Source: Paenibacillus sp. FSL R5-0766 (GTDB lineage Bacteria > Bacillota > Bacilli > Paenibacillales > Paenibacillaceae). Taken from it: 64,000 nucleotides of DNA. Below the pieces are notes generated by a model. That model was not told the DNA's origin. It saw only the letters and a program-made list of their open reading frames with translations, and searched no databases. Location of the stretch: NCBI RefSeq assembly GCF_037971845.1, contig NZ_CP150227.1, positions 4,278,001-4,342,000 of the forward strand. Direction: 5' to 3'. This document shows positions 1 to 8,391 of this stretch, piece after piece (positions within the stretch are counted from its first letter, which is position 1; each line of letters opens with the position of its first letter). Position numbers and translations under genes: made by a program.

Positions 1-928
1 ATACAATGTGCAATGGTTGCTTCGAATGAATCTGTCCAAACACCAGATTGGCCGCAGTCGTCCGGCTCGGGAACGGTTCACGTACTGAAAAATATAAATA
101 AGGCGCATCCCAGTTAAAATGATTCAGATCTTGCCTGCTTCCATGAATGGATGCCGATGCTGCAGCGACCTCCGCTTCGGAATTCAGGTTCTGCCATGCC
201 GCCGATCCAACAATGCCCGTGGCTCCCGCCAGCACACTTTTAAACCAGCCTGTCGATCCCATGCCTGTGGATACAATGATGCCACTGGAGGATTGTTGTT
301 CTGTCGATGTACCCAAACGCACTTCATAACGCGCCGATACATGTGTCTTCCGACCAATGAACAGATCATTGACACCATATAGATACTGTCCATCATTGAG
401 TTCCACTTTGGCGAGAGTGACTTCTTTTAATGTTCGTTGCTTTCGAATGACATCAGGAACAATGAAGCTCAGATCCTCCACGGTAAAAGGTAATAACACG
501 CCATCCCACCGCATCGGGTCCGGGTTCACACCGATGAGCGGCTGCTCGGTTACGTATTTGAGGGTGTTGGCTACAAGCCCATCCTGTCCAACCACGACCA
601 CGATATCCTGATCTCCAAAGATAAAATTGGGCACATGTTCTCGATCAATCGTCTGAACCCGTCCCAATTGACCCAGTTGCTGCTGTGCCTGCTGCACAGA
701 TAGCCGATAACGACGGTCTTCCTCCATATAATCACTGAAGTCTGCGCCCAGACGTTCAATATAGAACTGAGCTTGCTGCACCGTGTTATATCGAACCACC
801 AGCTCTTCCAGTCGGGTCCGGCGTTTCACCAGAATCAGCTTGTGTTCACTCATCCGATCATCTGCCGTGGCCTGCTGACGTACTGATTTCCCTGCCTGCT
901 CTGCTTGCTCTCTTCTTCCTAATCTCAT
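1..928 (-). CDS. NAD(+)/NADH kinase-like protein, C-terminus beyond window
   Basis: This is a partial gene whose 3' end lies outside the window; about 309 codons are visible. It opens with roughly 90 mostly helical, charged residues (start MRLGRREQAEQAG) that normal NAD kinases lack. An ATP-NAD-kinase-like core follows: VVVVGQDGLVANTL sits where the family has GGDGT, then PLIGVNPDPMRWDG, and STGMGSTGWF matches the nucleotide-binding STPTGSTA-type loop. NAD kinases phosphorylate NAD to NADP, but the altered first motif (GQDG for GGDG) makes the substrate uncertain. The ATG overlaps the stop of the SPFH gene as ATGA, implying translational coupling. Family call fairly sure; activity is inference. 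Confidence 0.8.
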   Translation of the reverse strand, partial: MRLGRREQAEQAGKSVRQQATADDRMSEHKLILVKRRTRLEELVVRYNTVQQAQFYIERLGADFSDYMEEDRRYRLSVQQAQQQLGQLGRVQTIDREHVPNFIFGDQDIVVVVGQDGLVANTLKYVTEQPLIGVNPDPMRWDGVLLPFTVEDLSFIVPDVIRKQRTLKEVTLAKVELNDGQYLYGVNDLFIGRKTHVSARYEVRLGTSTEQQSSSGIIVSTGMGSTGWFKSVLAGATGIVGSAAWQNLNSEAEVAAASASIHGSRQDLNHFNWDAPYLYFSVREPFPSRTTAANLVFGQIHSKQPLHIV

Positions 929-1968
929 CTCGCTCGACCTCCGTGATCTCTGCCCTGCGCAGGAGACATCAATCCCTGCAACAGATCTGGCGAGATATTA
1001 AGTTGCCCAATCTTGCCCGCATTTTCAGCCAGTTCCTGGAATGCAAGTGCGATCAGCTTATCAGAATTCATGCCCATATTCGCCATTGCTTGCAGTACAT
1101 TTGGCTGTACATTTTGCAATGAATTCATCACGGCAGCAATCTCATAGGCTTTTGCATCTGCCTCGGCATTGTGATTGGCAATGGTTAACTCAATCAGTTG
1201 CTGCTTGCGTTCCTCCATCGCTGTATTGAACTGAAGCTGCTCCTGCTCCATCTCATTTTGTTTCTGTTTCACCGAGCGTTCTGCCTGTAATTGGGTCTCA
1301 CGAATCTGCTGTTTCTTTGTCTCTACGGCAATTTCGGTGTTCAGTTCGTTCTCTTTCACTCGACGTTCCTGTTCAATGGATGCATTGCGACGCACATAGA
1401 GTGCTTCGTCTGCCTGACGCAAAATATCTTCCCGCGCTTGTGCTTCCAATGCACGCATCGTCTCTTTATTAGGCAGAATGGCAAGTATCGATAGACTCAT
1501 CAGCTCAACGCCCAGTTTCTCCAACTCTTCACTTTGCACAACCTCGCGTTTCATGCTGCTCGCCAGCCGTTCACTGGATTGAATGGCCTCCTTCAGCGGC
1601 ATTTGCTCCAGATGTTTCTTGGTCAGTACTTTGGCTGTGGTGATCACCCGTTGATCCAGCTTGCCGGGGTCGTCGGAGATATACCGATTCTTGCGCAAAT
1701 TGTACGTGTAATTCAGGCTTTGGGTTATTTTCAGATAATCCACAATGCGATAACTTAGCTGCCCTTGCACAGTAACCGTCTGATAATCCGCCGTAATCTC
1801 TTCGAACATGAACGGTACATCCACCGAGGATACGGGTAGAACCACTACCGATGTGGTCGGCTCATAATAATAGAAGGACAATCCCACACCTTGACGCTGT
1901 ATTTCACCATTTTTCACTTTCATGACATACTCACTGGGTTGAAATTTCACAAATCGGAATCCAAACAT
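925..1968 (-). CDS. SPFH/band 7 domain protein
   Basis: A 347-residue protein with an N-terminal SPFH (stomatin/prohibitin/flotillin) domain, roughly residues 5-170. A long charged coiled coil follows at about 180-290, rich in E, K, Q and R, and then a short Gly-rich tail. There is no obvious transmembrane segment or signal peptide, so membrane association would be peripheral or through a partner. SPFH proteins form oligomeric scaffolds at membranes. The next gene, an NAD-kinase-like protein, overlaps by four bases, so the two probably act together. A large inverted repeat lies just upstream of the start and probably controls the pair. Confidence 0.85.
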   Translation of the reverse strand: MFGFRFVKFQPSEYVMKVKNGEIQRQGVGLSFYYYEPTTSVVVLPVSSVDVPFMFEEITADYQTVTVQGQLSYRIVDYLKITQSLNYTYNLRKNRYISDDPGKLDQRVITTAKVLTKKHLEQMPLKEAIQSSERLASSMKREVVQSEELEKLGVELMSLSILAILPNKETMRALEAQAREDILRQADEALYVRRNASIEQERRVKENELNTEIAVETKKQQIRETQLQAERSVKQKQNEMEQEQLQFNTAMEERKQQLIELTIANHNAEADAKAYEIAAVMNSLQNVQPNVLQAMANMGMNSDKLIALAFQELAENAGKIGQLNISPDLLQGLMSPAQGRDHGGRAR

Positions 1969-1985
1969 GGATCATTCCCCATTTC

Positions 1986-2053
1986 TTAATATTGTCGTTT
2001 TGATATTATCGAAATGATAACAAATGGATTTGATATTGTCAATACGACATTAA
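1986..2053 (-). promoter_or_regulatory. Inverted-repeat operator upstream of the SPFH/NAD-kinase-like operon
   Basis: Two arms, 1986-2010 and 2032-2053, are imperfect inverted repeats sharing TTAAT, GTCGTnTTGA and TATC blocks; the left arm has three extra bases. A smaller palindrome, TTATC-N5-GATAA, sits at 2006-2020. It lies 18-85 bases before the SPFH start, where a repressor would act. The cognate regulator is not visible here. Confidence 0.55.
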
Positions 2054-2109
2054 CAAAATGTTCATATGCCTATTTAGAGAAAGGGATGAAGTCTGAACCC
2101 CCATTTTTT

Positions 2110-2152
2110 CCGCAAAAAATAAAGAGACCGGATCATATGATCCGATCTCTTT
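2110..2152 (-). terminator. Intrinsic terminator of the GH53 gene
   Basis: Stem at 2121-2152 built around GATCATATGATC with AAAGAGA/TCTCTTT ends. Read on the minus strand it is followed by TATTTTTTG. It sits just past the stop of the galactanase gene. Confidence 0.8.
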
Positions 2153-2169
2153 ACCTGCTTTGTTATTTT

Positions 2170-5100
2170 CTAATACAGTTGTTCCATCAGTCTGGCGACT
2201 GCAACAGCCCCTTGTGCACGGTTTGCTGTTTCTTTCGGAGCAAACGTACCATCAGGCATGCCGTTTAACAGTCCAAGTTGTTGCATCGAGGCTACAGCTT
2301 CTTTTGCATATCCGGCGATCTCAGCATTGTCTACAAACACCATATCTCCTTGTAGAGAATTGGTCGCATCCTGATCATGTTGCACAACCTGCAGCACTCG
2401 ATTTAACATAACGGCCATATCTTCTCGTGAAATACGTTCATTGGCTCCAAAGCTTCCATCTGCTCGGCCTTGAATAATGTTCATTTCAATTCCAAGTCGT
2501 ACTGAATCGGCATACCACTGCCCATCCTTCACATCTGTTGGGATCGAAATAGATGGATCCGGCTTACGTGTATCACCAATACCTTTAATAATCATTTGCA
2601 AAAATTGTGCTCTGGTCAGTTCACCTTGTGGGGCAAAACGAGTTGCACTCATCCCCGTAATAATTCCCTTACCGTATAGGTTCTGCACTTCTTGGAGGGC
2701 CCAATTGTGATTTTGCAGATCAAGTAATGGCACTTCAACTTCTGCAATGACATAACTGCCGGATTCCAGCGGTTTGAACGCCATCGTTTTTGTCTTGTCA
2801 TCGTACTTGGAGTACGTAACGGGCTTCATTTCTCCGCTTGGAGATACTGAATGCACAACCATAACTACATCATTCTTTTTAGGTTGCTCCACATTGGATA
2901 GAGCAACTTCAACCGCTCTGTTTGTCCATTGCAATGGCTTATTGTTCATTAACAAATTCACATCAACAATTGCATGATTACCTATCGCTGCTTTTTGAGA
3001 TGTGGACAGTGTATCTGTCGATCCTTTTGCAACTACGATGTCGAACGTTCCCGCAGTCTCCGCAATGATTAGCGGGAGTGATCTTAGAGGAACACGAACG
3101 GTAGTCTGTCCTACGACTACATCCAGAGATTTTACTTCCTCGGAACGAATCCATGCCGCAAGTTGACTTGCACCCAATTGGAATGTGACTGTCTTGGCTG
3201 TGTCAGGCACATCTGCAATCAGTTCCAACGTACGATTTCCTGCATCCACGGATTGCAGTGCCTGAGTTAATTGAGATGCATCTGGACGAATCGAATACTT
3301 GTCATCCCCGGTTGCTGTTCCTTTTACCGTTATTAGACCCTTAACTGGCGGATTACCAGGTTCAACCGGTGGTGTTACAGCCGGATTCCCCGTTGAAGGA
3401 GCTGTTCCCGGGTTGGAAGGTTGTGATGGTACACTTGGTTGTGATGGCTGGCCAGGGCCAGGTGTTACATCTTGACGTACAAGCTTACTCACAGCATCTT
3501 GTAACGCACGATCCGCATTGCTCACATCTTGCGTTGAAGATTCAACATCCAGAATGAATGCCTTCGCTTCAGAAAGTGCCTTACTGAATACATTCCAGCT
3601 TGATGTCGTGTATTCGGTTTGTTTTAATTTCTCAGCGGTATCTACAGTAGCTTGTAGTGCAGTTTTGTCTGCCGGGAACGTACCGTATGCTTCAAAATCC
3701 ATAAACCCTACCCATTCTGGACCTTCTGTAATCGTTACAAGAATATAACGCGCTTCTGTATTATTCGAGAACACGTGTCTTGGCGCTGTTGAAACGACAA
3801 CGTCGCTCGAGGTATCAACTACTTTCACAAAATTTTTGTTATCATTAGACACTTCGATCTTATATTTGATTCCGCCACTCCACATCGACATTTCGATCTT
3901 GCGAAGATTAGCAACTTGCCCTAAATCCACTTGCCACCAGCTACCCTTACTCTGGTCTGTTCCCCATGAACTATTGGGATTGCTGTCAATTGCACCTTCT
4001 GGGGAGTTGGGTTGATTGTCCCCCGTACCTGCACTTGTTGAAGCCGTCGCTGCCTTATCTGTAGTTAATGCTTCCAAGTGAACGAGACTTTGATTCGCTT
4101 GTTGCAGTGCTTCGTACGCTTGATTCACGTCAGCTTGCACTGCATTTTGATTATCTCTCACTGTGATTGCATTCTCTAATGCATCCATTAATGTTTGCCA
4201 GCTACGATGAGTATACGAAGATTCGTTTTGCTGTTGCGTCTCACCGATAAGCAGAGCCAATTTTGTTTTATCTACATCGGATAATCCGCTTATCGCATCC
4301 CGCAACCGTTTCTCTGCAGCATTCACTTCAGTCTGGGTTGCTCTAGGATCTTTCATAACCTTATCTGCATTAGCAAGAGCCTTGGCAAAAATATCCCAAG
4401 TTAAAGCTGACCAATCCGACTCCTGATATGTCTGAGCATCAGTCAGCTTAGATTGGAGAGCATCCCTCTTTGCAGGGATCACGTTCATTTGCAACATAAC
4501 TTGTTCGAGCACAGCTGTTGCAGAATTGGTGTCCGATTGCGTCACTCCAGTTGATGTATACGCTTGGTTGTACACATCCTCTGCTGCCTTAATCGCAGGA
4601 GCAAGTGAGTTCCAGCTCGTTTCTTCAAAATCCGGAGCTACCAAACCTTTGGCACGTGTAATTGCAGCCGCTAAATGCTGACGATCCGCAGGTACATTTT
4701 CTAGCCCCCGCTTGTAAACATCCAGTGATGGCAAGGCACGTCCTTCGTAGGAGTATCCACCATTCCCCGGAAATTCATCATAGTCGAACATGGCATGATT
4801 TTCCCATGCATCTCCCTCGGAATCAATCCAGCCTACATCCGCTGCAATCCATGCAGGCTCCCAATAGAAGAAACCGGCTCCGCGATTCTCAGGTACGTCA
4901 GCAATCATATCCATAATGCCAGCAATAGCATCATATTGCCCCTGTACCGTTGCAGGGAATGTTGCTCCCCCAACATGAAGCGCTTCATCCGATCCAATGA
5001 TATTACCGTGTGCATCCCCGTTTTTATATGAAAATGGATACGATGTCTCGGCAATAATCACGTCTTTTTCGAACTTGTCAGATACTTCATTCATCGTCTT

Positions 5101-6537
5101 CTGCACATCGGAAAATGTCCCATGCCAGAACGGATAATAGGATAACCCGATGATATCGTAATCAAGGCCACGACTCTCTAGTTCACTAAAGTAATCCTTA
5201 AACATTTGTGCTTTACCACCCTCAGCCAGATGGATCATAATCTGAACATGCTGGTCCTCTTCTTGAAGGGCGCGCACGGCATCAACGCCTCGTTGTAACA
5301 ATTCATAATTTTCCTGAGGGTTTACCTTACTGTTGAATCCATTCAACACACCACTGTTAATCTCGTTACCAATCTGTACCATATCAGGCATAGCGTCTGC
5401 GGCTTTCATCTCACTTACAACTTCATACGTATAATCATATACGGCTTGTTTCAATTGATCGAAAGTATAACTTTCCCAAGCTTTAGGACGAAGTTGCTGT
5501 CCCGGATGAGCCCACTCGTCAGAATAATGGAAATCAAGCAGTACTTTCATACCTTTTGCTTTCACCCGTGCGGCTAGCTCAATTACATCTTTCTTATCGT
5601 TATAGCCGCCGGATTTCTGCGGGTCATTCCATAGACGAAGGCGCACGTAATTGACACCACGATCCTTCAGGATATCAAGCAAGTCCCTTTCAGTGCCATT
5701 ACTATCCAGATACTTCCCTCCATTAGCCTCAATGGCGGTTAACGTGGAAATATCCACTCCTCTTACGTAATCCGTCCGATATCCTCCAACTGTTACAGTG
5801 GCCTCCGGTTGAACAGGGGCTCCATATACTGCACCCGTCACGGTAAAGCTGCCCGCATTTGCGTACTCTGAAGGGTCGATACTGTCCCATTCTACTGGAA
5901 CCGAACCAGATTTGTCGTTCAGATACTTCGCTGTCACTTTTGTAGGCAGAACAGGTGCAACCCCAGCTACTGTATTGACCTGAACAGCATTGTATCCGGT
6001 AATATTTGCTGGATCAATTTCTTCCTCTTCTCCCCAGACTTTAAGCTCGGATATCCCGGGCCACCAAGTTGCTCCCGCATAGTACGGAATCGTGACCTTC
6101 ACATACTGGACAGGTGTACTGGTCAGGAATACTTCACTGGCGACAGTCTGTTTTATTTCATTAGTCGTTTGGTCCAAAACAGTTGACCAGTTGTTACCAT
6201 CATCAGATACTTCAATCAAATATTTTACAACTTGGTCTTTGTCCTTCCAAGTCAACTCCGCTCCAGAAAGCTCATATGGCGCACCTAGGTCTATGGTCAA
6301 CCAATGAGGATTGCTCTCAGAAGAAGGTGAGCTCGCACTCCAGTGAGTATTCACATCACCATCCACCGCCTTTTCTTTTTGTCCCTCATACAATAGATCT
6401 TGCTCACTTACCGTAACCGCCTTGTTAAGTGCCACGTTCACTTTTGCATCTTCTGCAGCCGCTGGACGAACCATCAACCCCAGATCACAGAATAGCATCA
6501 GTAATACCAGACACCCGCTTATGTACCTCTTGTTCAC
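2170..6537 (-). CDS. SLH-anchored arabinogalactan endo-beta-1,4-galactanase (GH53), multidomain
   Basis: Secreted surface enzyme of about 1455 residues that should cleave beta-1,4-galactan side chains of pectin. From the N-terminus: signal peptide ending near RPAAA, F5/8-type (discoidin) carbohydrate-binding domain, Ig-like domain, GH53 catalytic domain (about 257-610), helical FIVAR-type repeats, a second discoidin domain (WWQVDLGQ), another FIVAR stretch, Pro/Ser/Gly linker, a beta-rich module, and three SLH repeats that bind cell-wall polymer. Catalytic Glu candidates are in IGNEINS (about 391) and IIAETSYPF (about 493). I chose the GTG at 6537, seven bases after GGGGGAG; an ATG at 6579 has no well-spaced site. 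A cre-like box lies upstream. Confidence 0.92.
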   Translation of the reverse strand: MNKRYISGCLVLLMLFCDLGLMVRPAAAEDAKVNVALNKAVTVSEQDLLYEGQKEKAVDGDVNTHWSASSPSSESNPHWLTIDLGAPYELSGAELTWKDKDQVVKYLIEVSDDGNNWSTVLDQTTNEIKQTVASEVFLTSTPVQYVKVTIPYYAGATWWPGISELKVWGEEEEIDPANITGYNAVQVNTVAGVAPVLPTKVTAKYLNDKSGSVPVEWDSIDPSEYANAGSFTVTGAVYGAPVQPEATVTVGGYRTDYVRGVDISTLTAIEANGGKYLDSNGTERDLLDILKDRGVNYVRLRLWNDPQKSGGYNDKKDVIELAARVKAKGMKVLLDFHYSDEWAHPGQQLRPKAWESYTFDQLKQAVYDYTYEVVSEMKAADAMPDMVQIGNEINSGVLNGFNSKVNPQENYELLQRGVDAVRALQEEDQHVQIMIHLAEGGKAQMFKDYFSELESRGLDYDIIGLSYYPFWHGTFSDVQKTMNEVSDKFEKDVIIAETSYPFSYKNGDAHGNIIGSDEALHVGGATFPATVQGQYDAIAGIMDMIADVPENRGAGFFYWEPAWIAADVGWIDSEGDAWENHAMFDYDEFPGNGGYSYEGRALPSLDVYKRGLENVPADRQHLAAAITRAKGLVAPDFEETSWNSLAPAIKAAEDVYNQAYTSTGVTQSDTNSATAVLEQVMLQMNVIPAKRDALQSKLTDAQTYQESDWSALTWDIFAKALANADKVMKDPRATQTEVNAAEKRLRDAISGLSDVDKTKLALLIGETQQQNESSYTHRSWQTLMDALENAITVRDNQNAVQADVNQAYEALQQANQSLVHLEALTTDKAATASTSAGTGDNQPNSPEGAIDSNPNSSWGTDQSKGSWWQVDLGQVANLRKIEMSMWSGGIKYKIEVSNDNKNFVKVVDTSSDVVVSTAPRHVFSNNTEARYILVTITEGPEWVGFMDFEAYGTFPADKTALQATVDTAEKLKQTEYTTSSWNVFSKALSEAKAFILDVESSTQDVSNADRALQDAVSKLVRQDVTPGPGQPSQPSVPSQPSNPGTAPSTGNPAVTPPVEPGNPPVKGLITVKGTATGDDKYSIRPDASQLTQALQSVDAGNRTLELIADVPDTAKTVTFQLGASQLAAWIRSEEVKSLDVVVGQTTVRVPLRSLPLIIAETAGTFDIVVAKGSTDTLSTSQKAAIGNHAIVDVNLLMNNKPLQWTNRAVEVALSNVEQPKKNDVVMVVHSVSPSGEMKPVTYSKYDDKTKTMAFKPLESGSYVIAEVEVPLLDLQNHNWALQEVQNLYGKGIITGMSATRFAPQGELTRAQFLQMIIKGIGDTRKPDPSISIPTDVKDGQWYADSVRLGIEMNIIQGRADGSFGANERISREDMAVMLNRVLQVVQHDQDATNSLQGDMVFVDNAEIAGYAKEAVASMQQLGLLNGMPDGTFAPKETANRAQGAVAVARLMEQLY

Positions 6538-6602
6538 TCTTGATCTCCCCCTTTTTGTGTTTGATTGTGCATGGATCAATGAATGTTATGAATCCTCCTC
6601 AT

Positions 6603-6616
6603 TGTAAGCGCTTAAT
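6603..6616 (-). promoter_or_regulatory. cre-like CcpA site upstream of the galactanase
   Basis: TGTAAGCGCTTAAT matches 12 of 14 positions of the catabolite-responsive element TGWAANCGNTNWCA. It is about 65 bases upstream of the galactanase start, which suits carbon catabolite control of a polysaccharide hydrolase. Confidence 0.45.
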
Positions 6617-6727
6617 AGCGGTAGGCGACACGGCATAATCCAAAGGAAACAGCAGTTATTTTAACAATATGATCCTGTGACAGTTACATTTGAGCTATAT
6701 CGATCACACCATTCTGTAAAAGAAACG

Positions 6728-6757
6728 AAAAAATCTGCCCGTCCACCGTAAGGCAGA
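6728..6757 (-). terminator. Intrinsic terminator of the YceI-family gene
   Basis: TCTGCC/GGCAGA stem with a 12-14-base loop. On the minus strand it is followed directly by TTTTTT, downstream of the YceI-family stop codon. Confidence 0.7.
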
Positions 6758-6794
6758 ACAGAACAGATTTTTAGATATACGATCGTTGCTACAC

Positions 6795-7511
6795 TTATTT
6801 GGAAAGTTTCAATTCAAGCTGTACCTGAATATCATTTTCTGTCGAGAGCACAACGGAGTGTGGATTTTCCATTCCGAAATCTTCGAACGTTACCATCGAT
6901 GTCGCCGACAACAATACTGCATTATTCTCATAAGCAGCTTTTGCGTCAAAAGTTACTTCTTTTTCAATACCTTTAACCGTAATCGTACCATTCATTTTGA
7001 TATCAACCGTTTGACCGACAGGCCATTCCGCAGGTACCCCTTCGAATGAAGTCGCTGTAAATGTAGCTTGTGGATATGTAGCGACGTCGAAGAAATCGGC
7101 TTGCTTCACGTGACCATCACGTTGTCCATTCCCGGAATCAATTCCGTCCATCTCGATCTGTCCTTCTGCCTTCATCTGAGCAGCATCGTCTACATTAATG
7201 GTCCAATTGCCTGTTACCTTATCGTCCACAAAGTTAACGGTCTCCTGCGATGTGGTTACGGAGAAGTATACTTTGGAACCTTCGCTGATGCTCCAGTCTC
7301 CATTCAGTTGCTCTGCTCCTGCAGTTTCATTGGCTACAGGCGTTCCTGTGCTATCTACAGCTGTTGTCGATGTCGCTGTGCTCGCAGGAAGCACCTGCTC
7401 AATCTCCACGTTGTTCCCCAAGTAACTATTGGTGATATAGTAACCACCGCCACCGATTACGACAACCGCCGCCACACCTGTAATAAGCCATGCTTTTGCT
7501 TTCTTGTTCAT
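6795..7511 (-). CDS. YceI-family lipid-binding-like protein, membrane-anchored
   Basis: A 238-residue protein. It has a short basic N-terminus, one hydrophobic anchor (about 8-27), a Thr/Ala-rich linker, and a YceI domain from about residue 70 (WSISEGSKVYFSV onward). YceI domains are lipocalin-like barrels that bind isoprenoid-type lipids. Conserved family features seen are the N-terminal DGDWSI-like start (here LNGDWSI), the FFDVATYPQATF segment and the closing VQLELKL strand. The domain would face outside the cell. The neighbour on the other side is a divergent two-component system. Family is confident; the ligand is unknown. Confidence 0.88.
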   Translation of the reverse strand: MNKKAKAWLITGVAAVVVIGGGGYYITNSYLGNNVEIEQVLPASTATSTTAVDSTGTPVANETAGAEQLNGDWSISEGSKVYFSVTTSQETVNFVDDKVTGNWTINVDDAAQMKAEGQIEMDGIDSGNGQRDGHVKQADFFDVATYPQATFTATSFEGVPAEWPVGQTVDIKMNGTITVKGIEKEVTFDAKAAYENNAVLLSATSMVTFEDFGMENPHSVVLSTENDIQVQLELKLSK

Positions 7512-7636
7512 CTGTATGTTTCCTCCAGTATATTATGGTTTAGATTGCTTGTTGATATGGATCATATCAACCGAATGTGTCAGGAAGAAGTCAAGATACG
7601 ACAAGTTCCTGATTTTTTCTAAACCCGAATACAGGA

Positions 7637-7665
7637 TTGGCTTTATGCTCTTGCTCATGTAAAAT
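7637..7665 (+). promoter_or_regulatory. Candidate sigma-A promoter for the two-component operon
   Basis: TTGGCT, 17-base spacer, TAAAAT, ending 39 bases before the response regulator start. Moderate match only. Confidence 0.4.
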
Positions 7666-7704
7666 CAGTACACAAGCTTATGAAATGAAAGGAGACCGCT
7701 TTTC

Positions 7705-8391
7705 TTGAAATCCATACTCATCGTCGAGGATGAACAAGCTATTGCACGAGTACTGGCTGCTTATCTGAGAAAAGCAGAATTTGAAGTTCATCATGCAGCA
7801 GATGGACCGACTGCACTTACCCTTTTTGATACCGTAACGCCTTCCCTTGTATTACTTGATGTGATGCTGCCAGGAATGGACGGATGGGATCTGCTGCGGA
7901 TTATTCGTGAAAAAAGTGCTTGTCCCGTGATCATGCTAACTGCACTGGATGACATTTCAGACCGTCTCAACGGACTAAATGCCGGTGCTGACGATTATAT
8001 GAGCAAACCTTTTGTACCGGAAGAAGTGGTCGCCAGAGTTAATGCGGTGTTGCGCCGTAATCCACATTGGACCTCAGGTGGCAAAGAGAAGCGTTCCTTT
8101 GGAAATCTCGTCATTGATCTTGCTGCTAAACAGGTGCTGCTGAACGGAGCAGAGGTTGCACTCACACCTCGTGACCTGTCGTTACTGTTCTTCCTGTCCG
8201 ATTATCCGAATCGTACATTTACCAGAGATCATCTTATTGAACAGGTATGGGGGATGGACTATGATGGCAGTGACCGTGCTGTGGATCTATCGATTAAACG
8301 ACTACGTCAAGCCCTCTCCCATTGGTCGCCAGAGACGGGAGAAATTCGGACGTTGCGAGGAATGGGGTATCAATTTTGGATCGCCAACTGA
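7705..8391 (+). CDS. OmpR-family response regulator
   Basis: A 228-residue two-component regulator. The receiver domain is at 1-115, with acidic residues in VEDE, the phosphoacceptor Asp in LVLLDVMLP (about 52) and the conserved Lys in SKPF. The winged-helix DNA-binding domain occupies about 130-226 (LTPRDLSLLFFL, GYQFW). The start is TTG, nine bases after AAAGGAGA; no better start exists. The kinase gene begins within the last bases of this gene, so the two form a coupled operon. The signal is unknown; targets may include the divergent YceI gene, which is speculation. Confidence 0.93.
   Translation: MKSILIVEDEQAIARVLAAYLRKAEFEVHHAADGPTALTLFDTVTPSLVLLDVMLPGMDGWDLLRIIREKSACPVIMLTALDDISDRLNGLNAGADDYMSKPFVPEEVVARVNAVLRRNPHWTSGGKEKRSFGNLVIDLAAKQVLLNGAEVALTPRDLSLLFFLSDYPNRTFTRDHLIEQVWGMDYDGSDRAVDLSIKRLRQALSHWSPETGEIRTLRGMGYQFWIAN

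Noticed and set aside
6580..6720. Promoter of the galactanase gene
   Set aside because: Candidate hexamers such as TTGTTA and GATTAT are spaced 21 bases apart, outside the usual range, so no promoter is listed.
7068..7622. A 184-codon plus-strand frame opposite the YceI gene
   Set aside because: It mirrors a well-supported YceI coding region and shows no domain or ribosome site.
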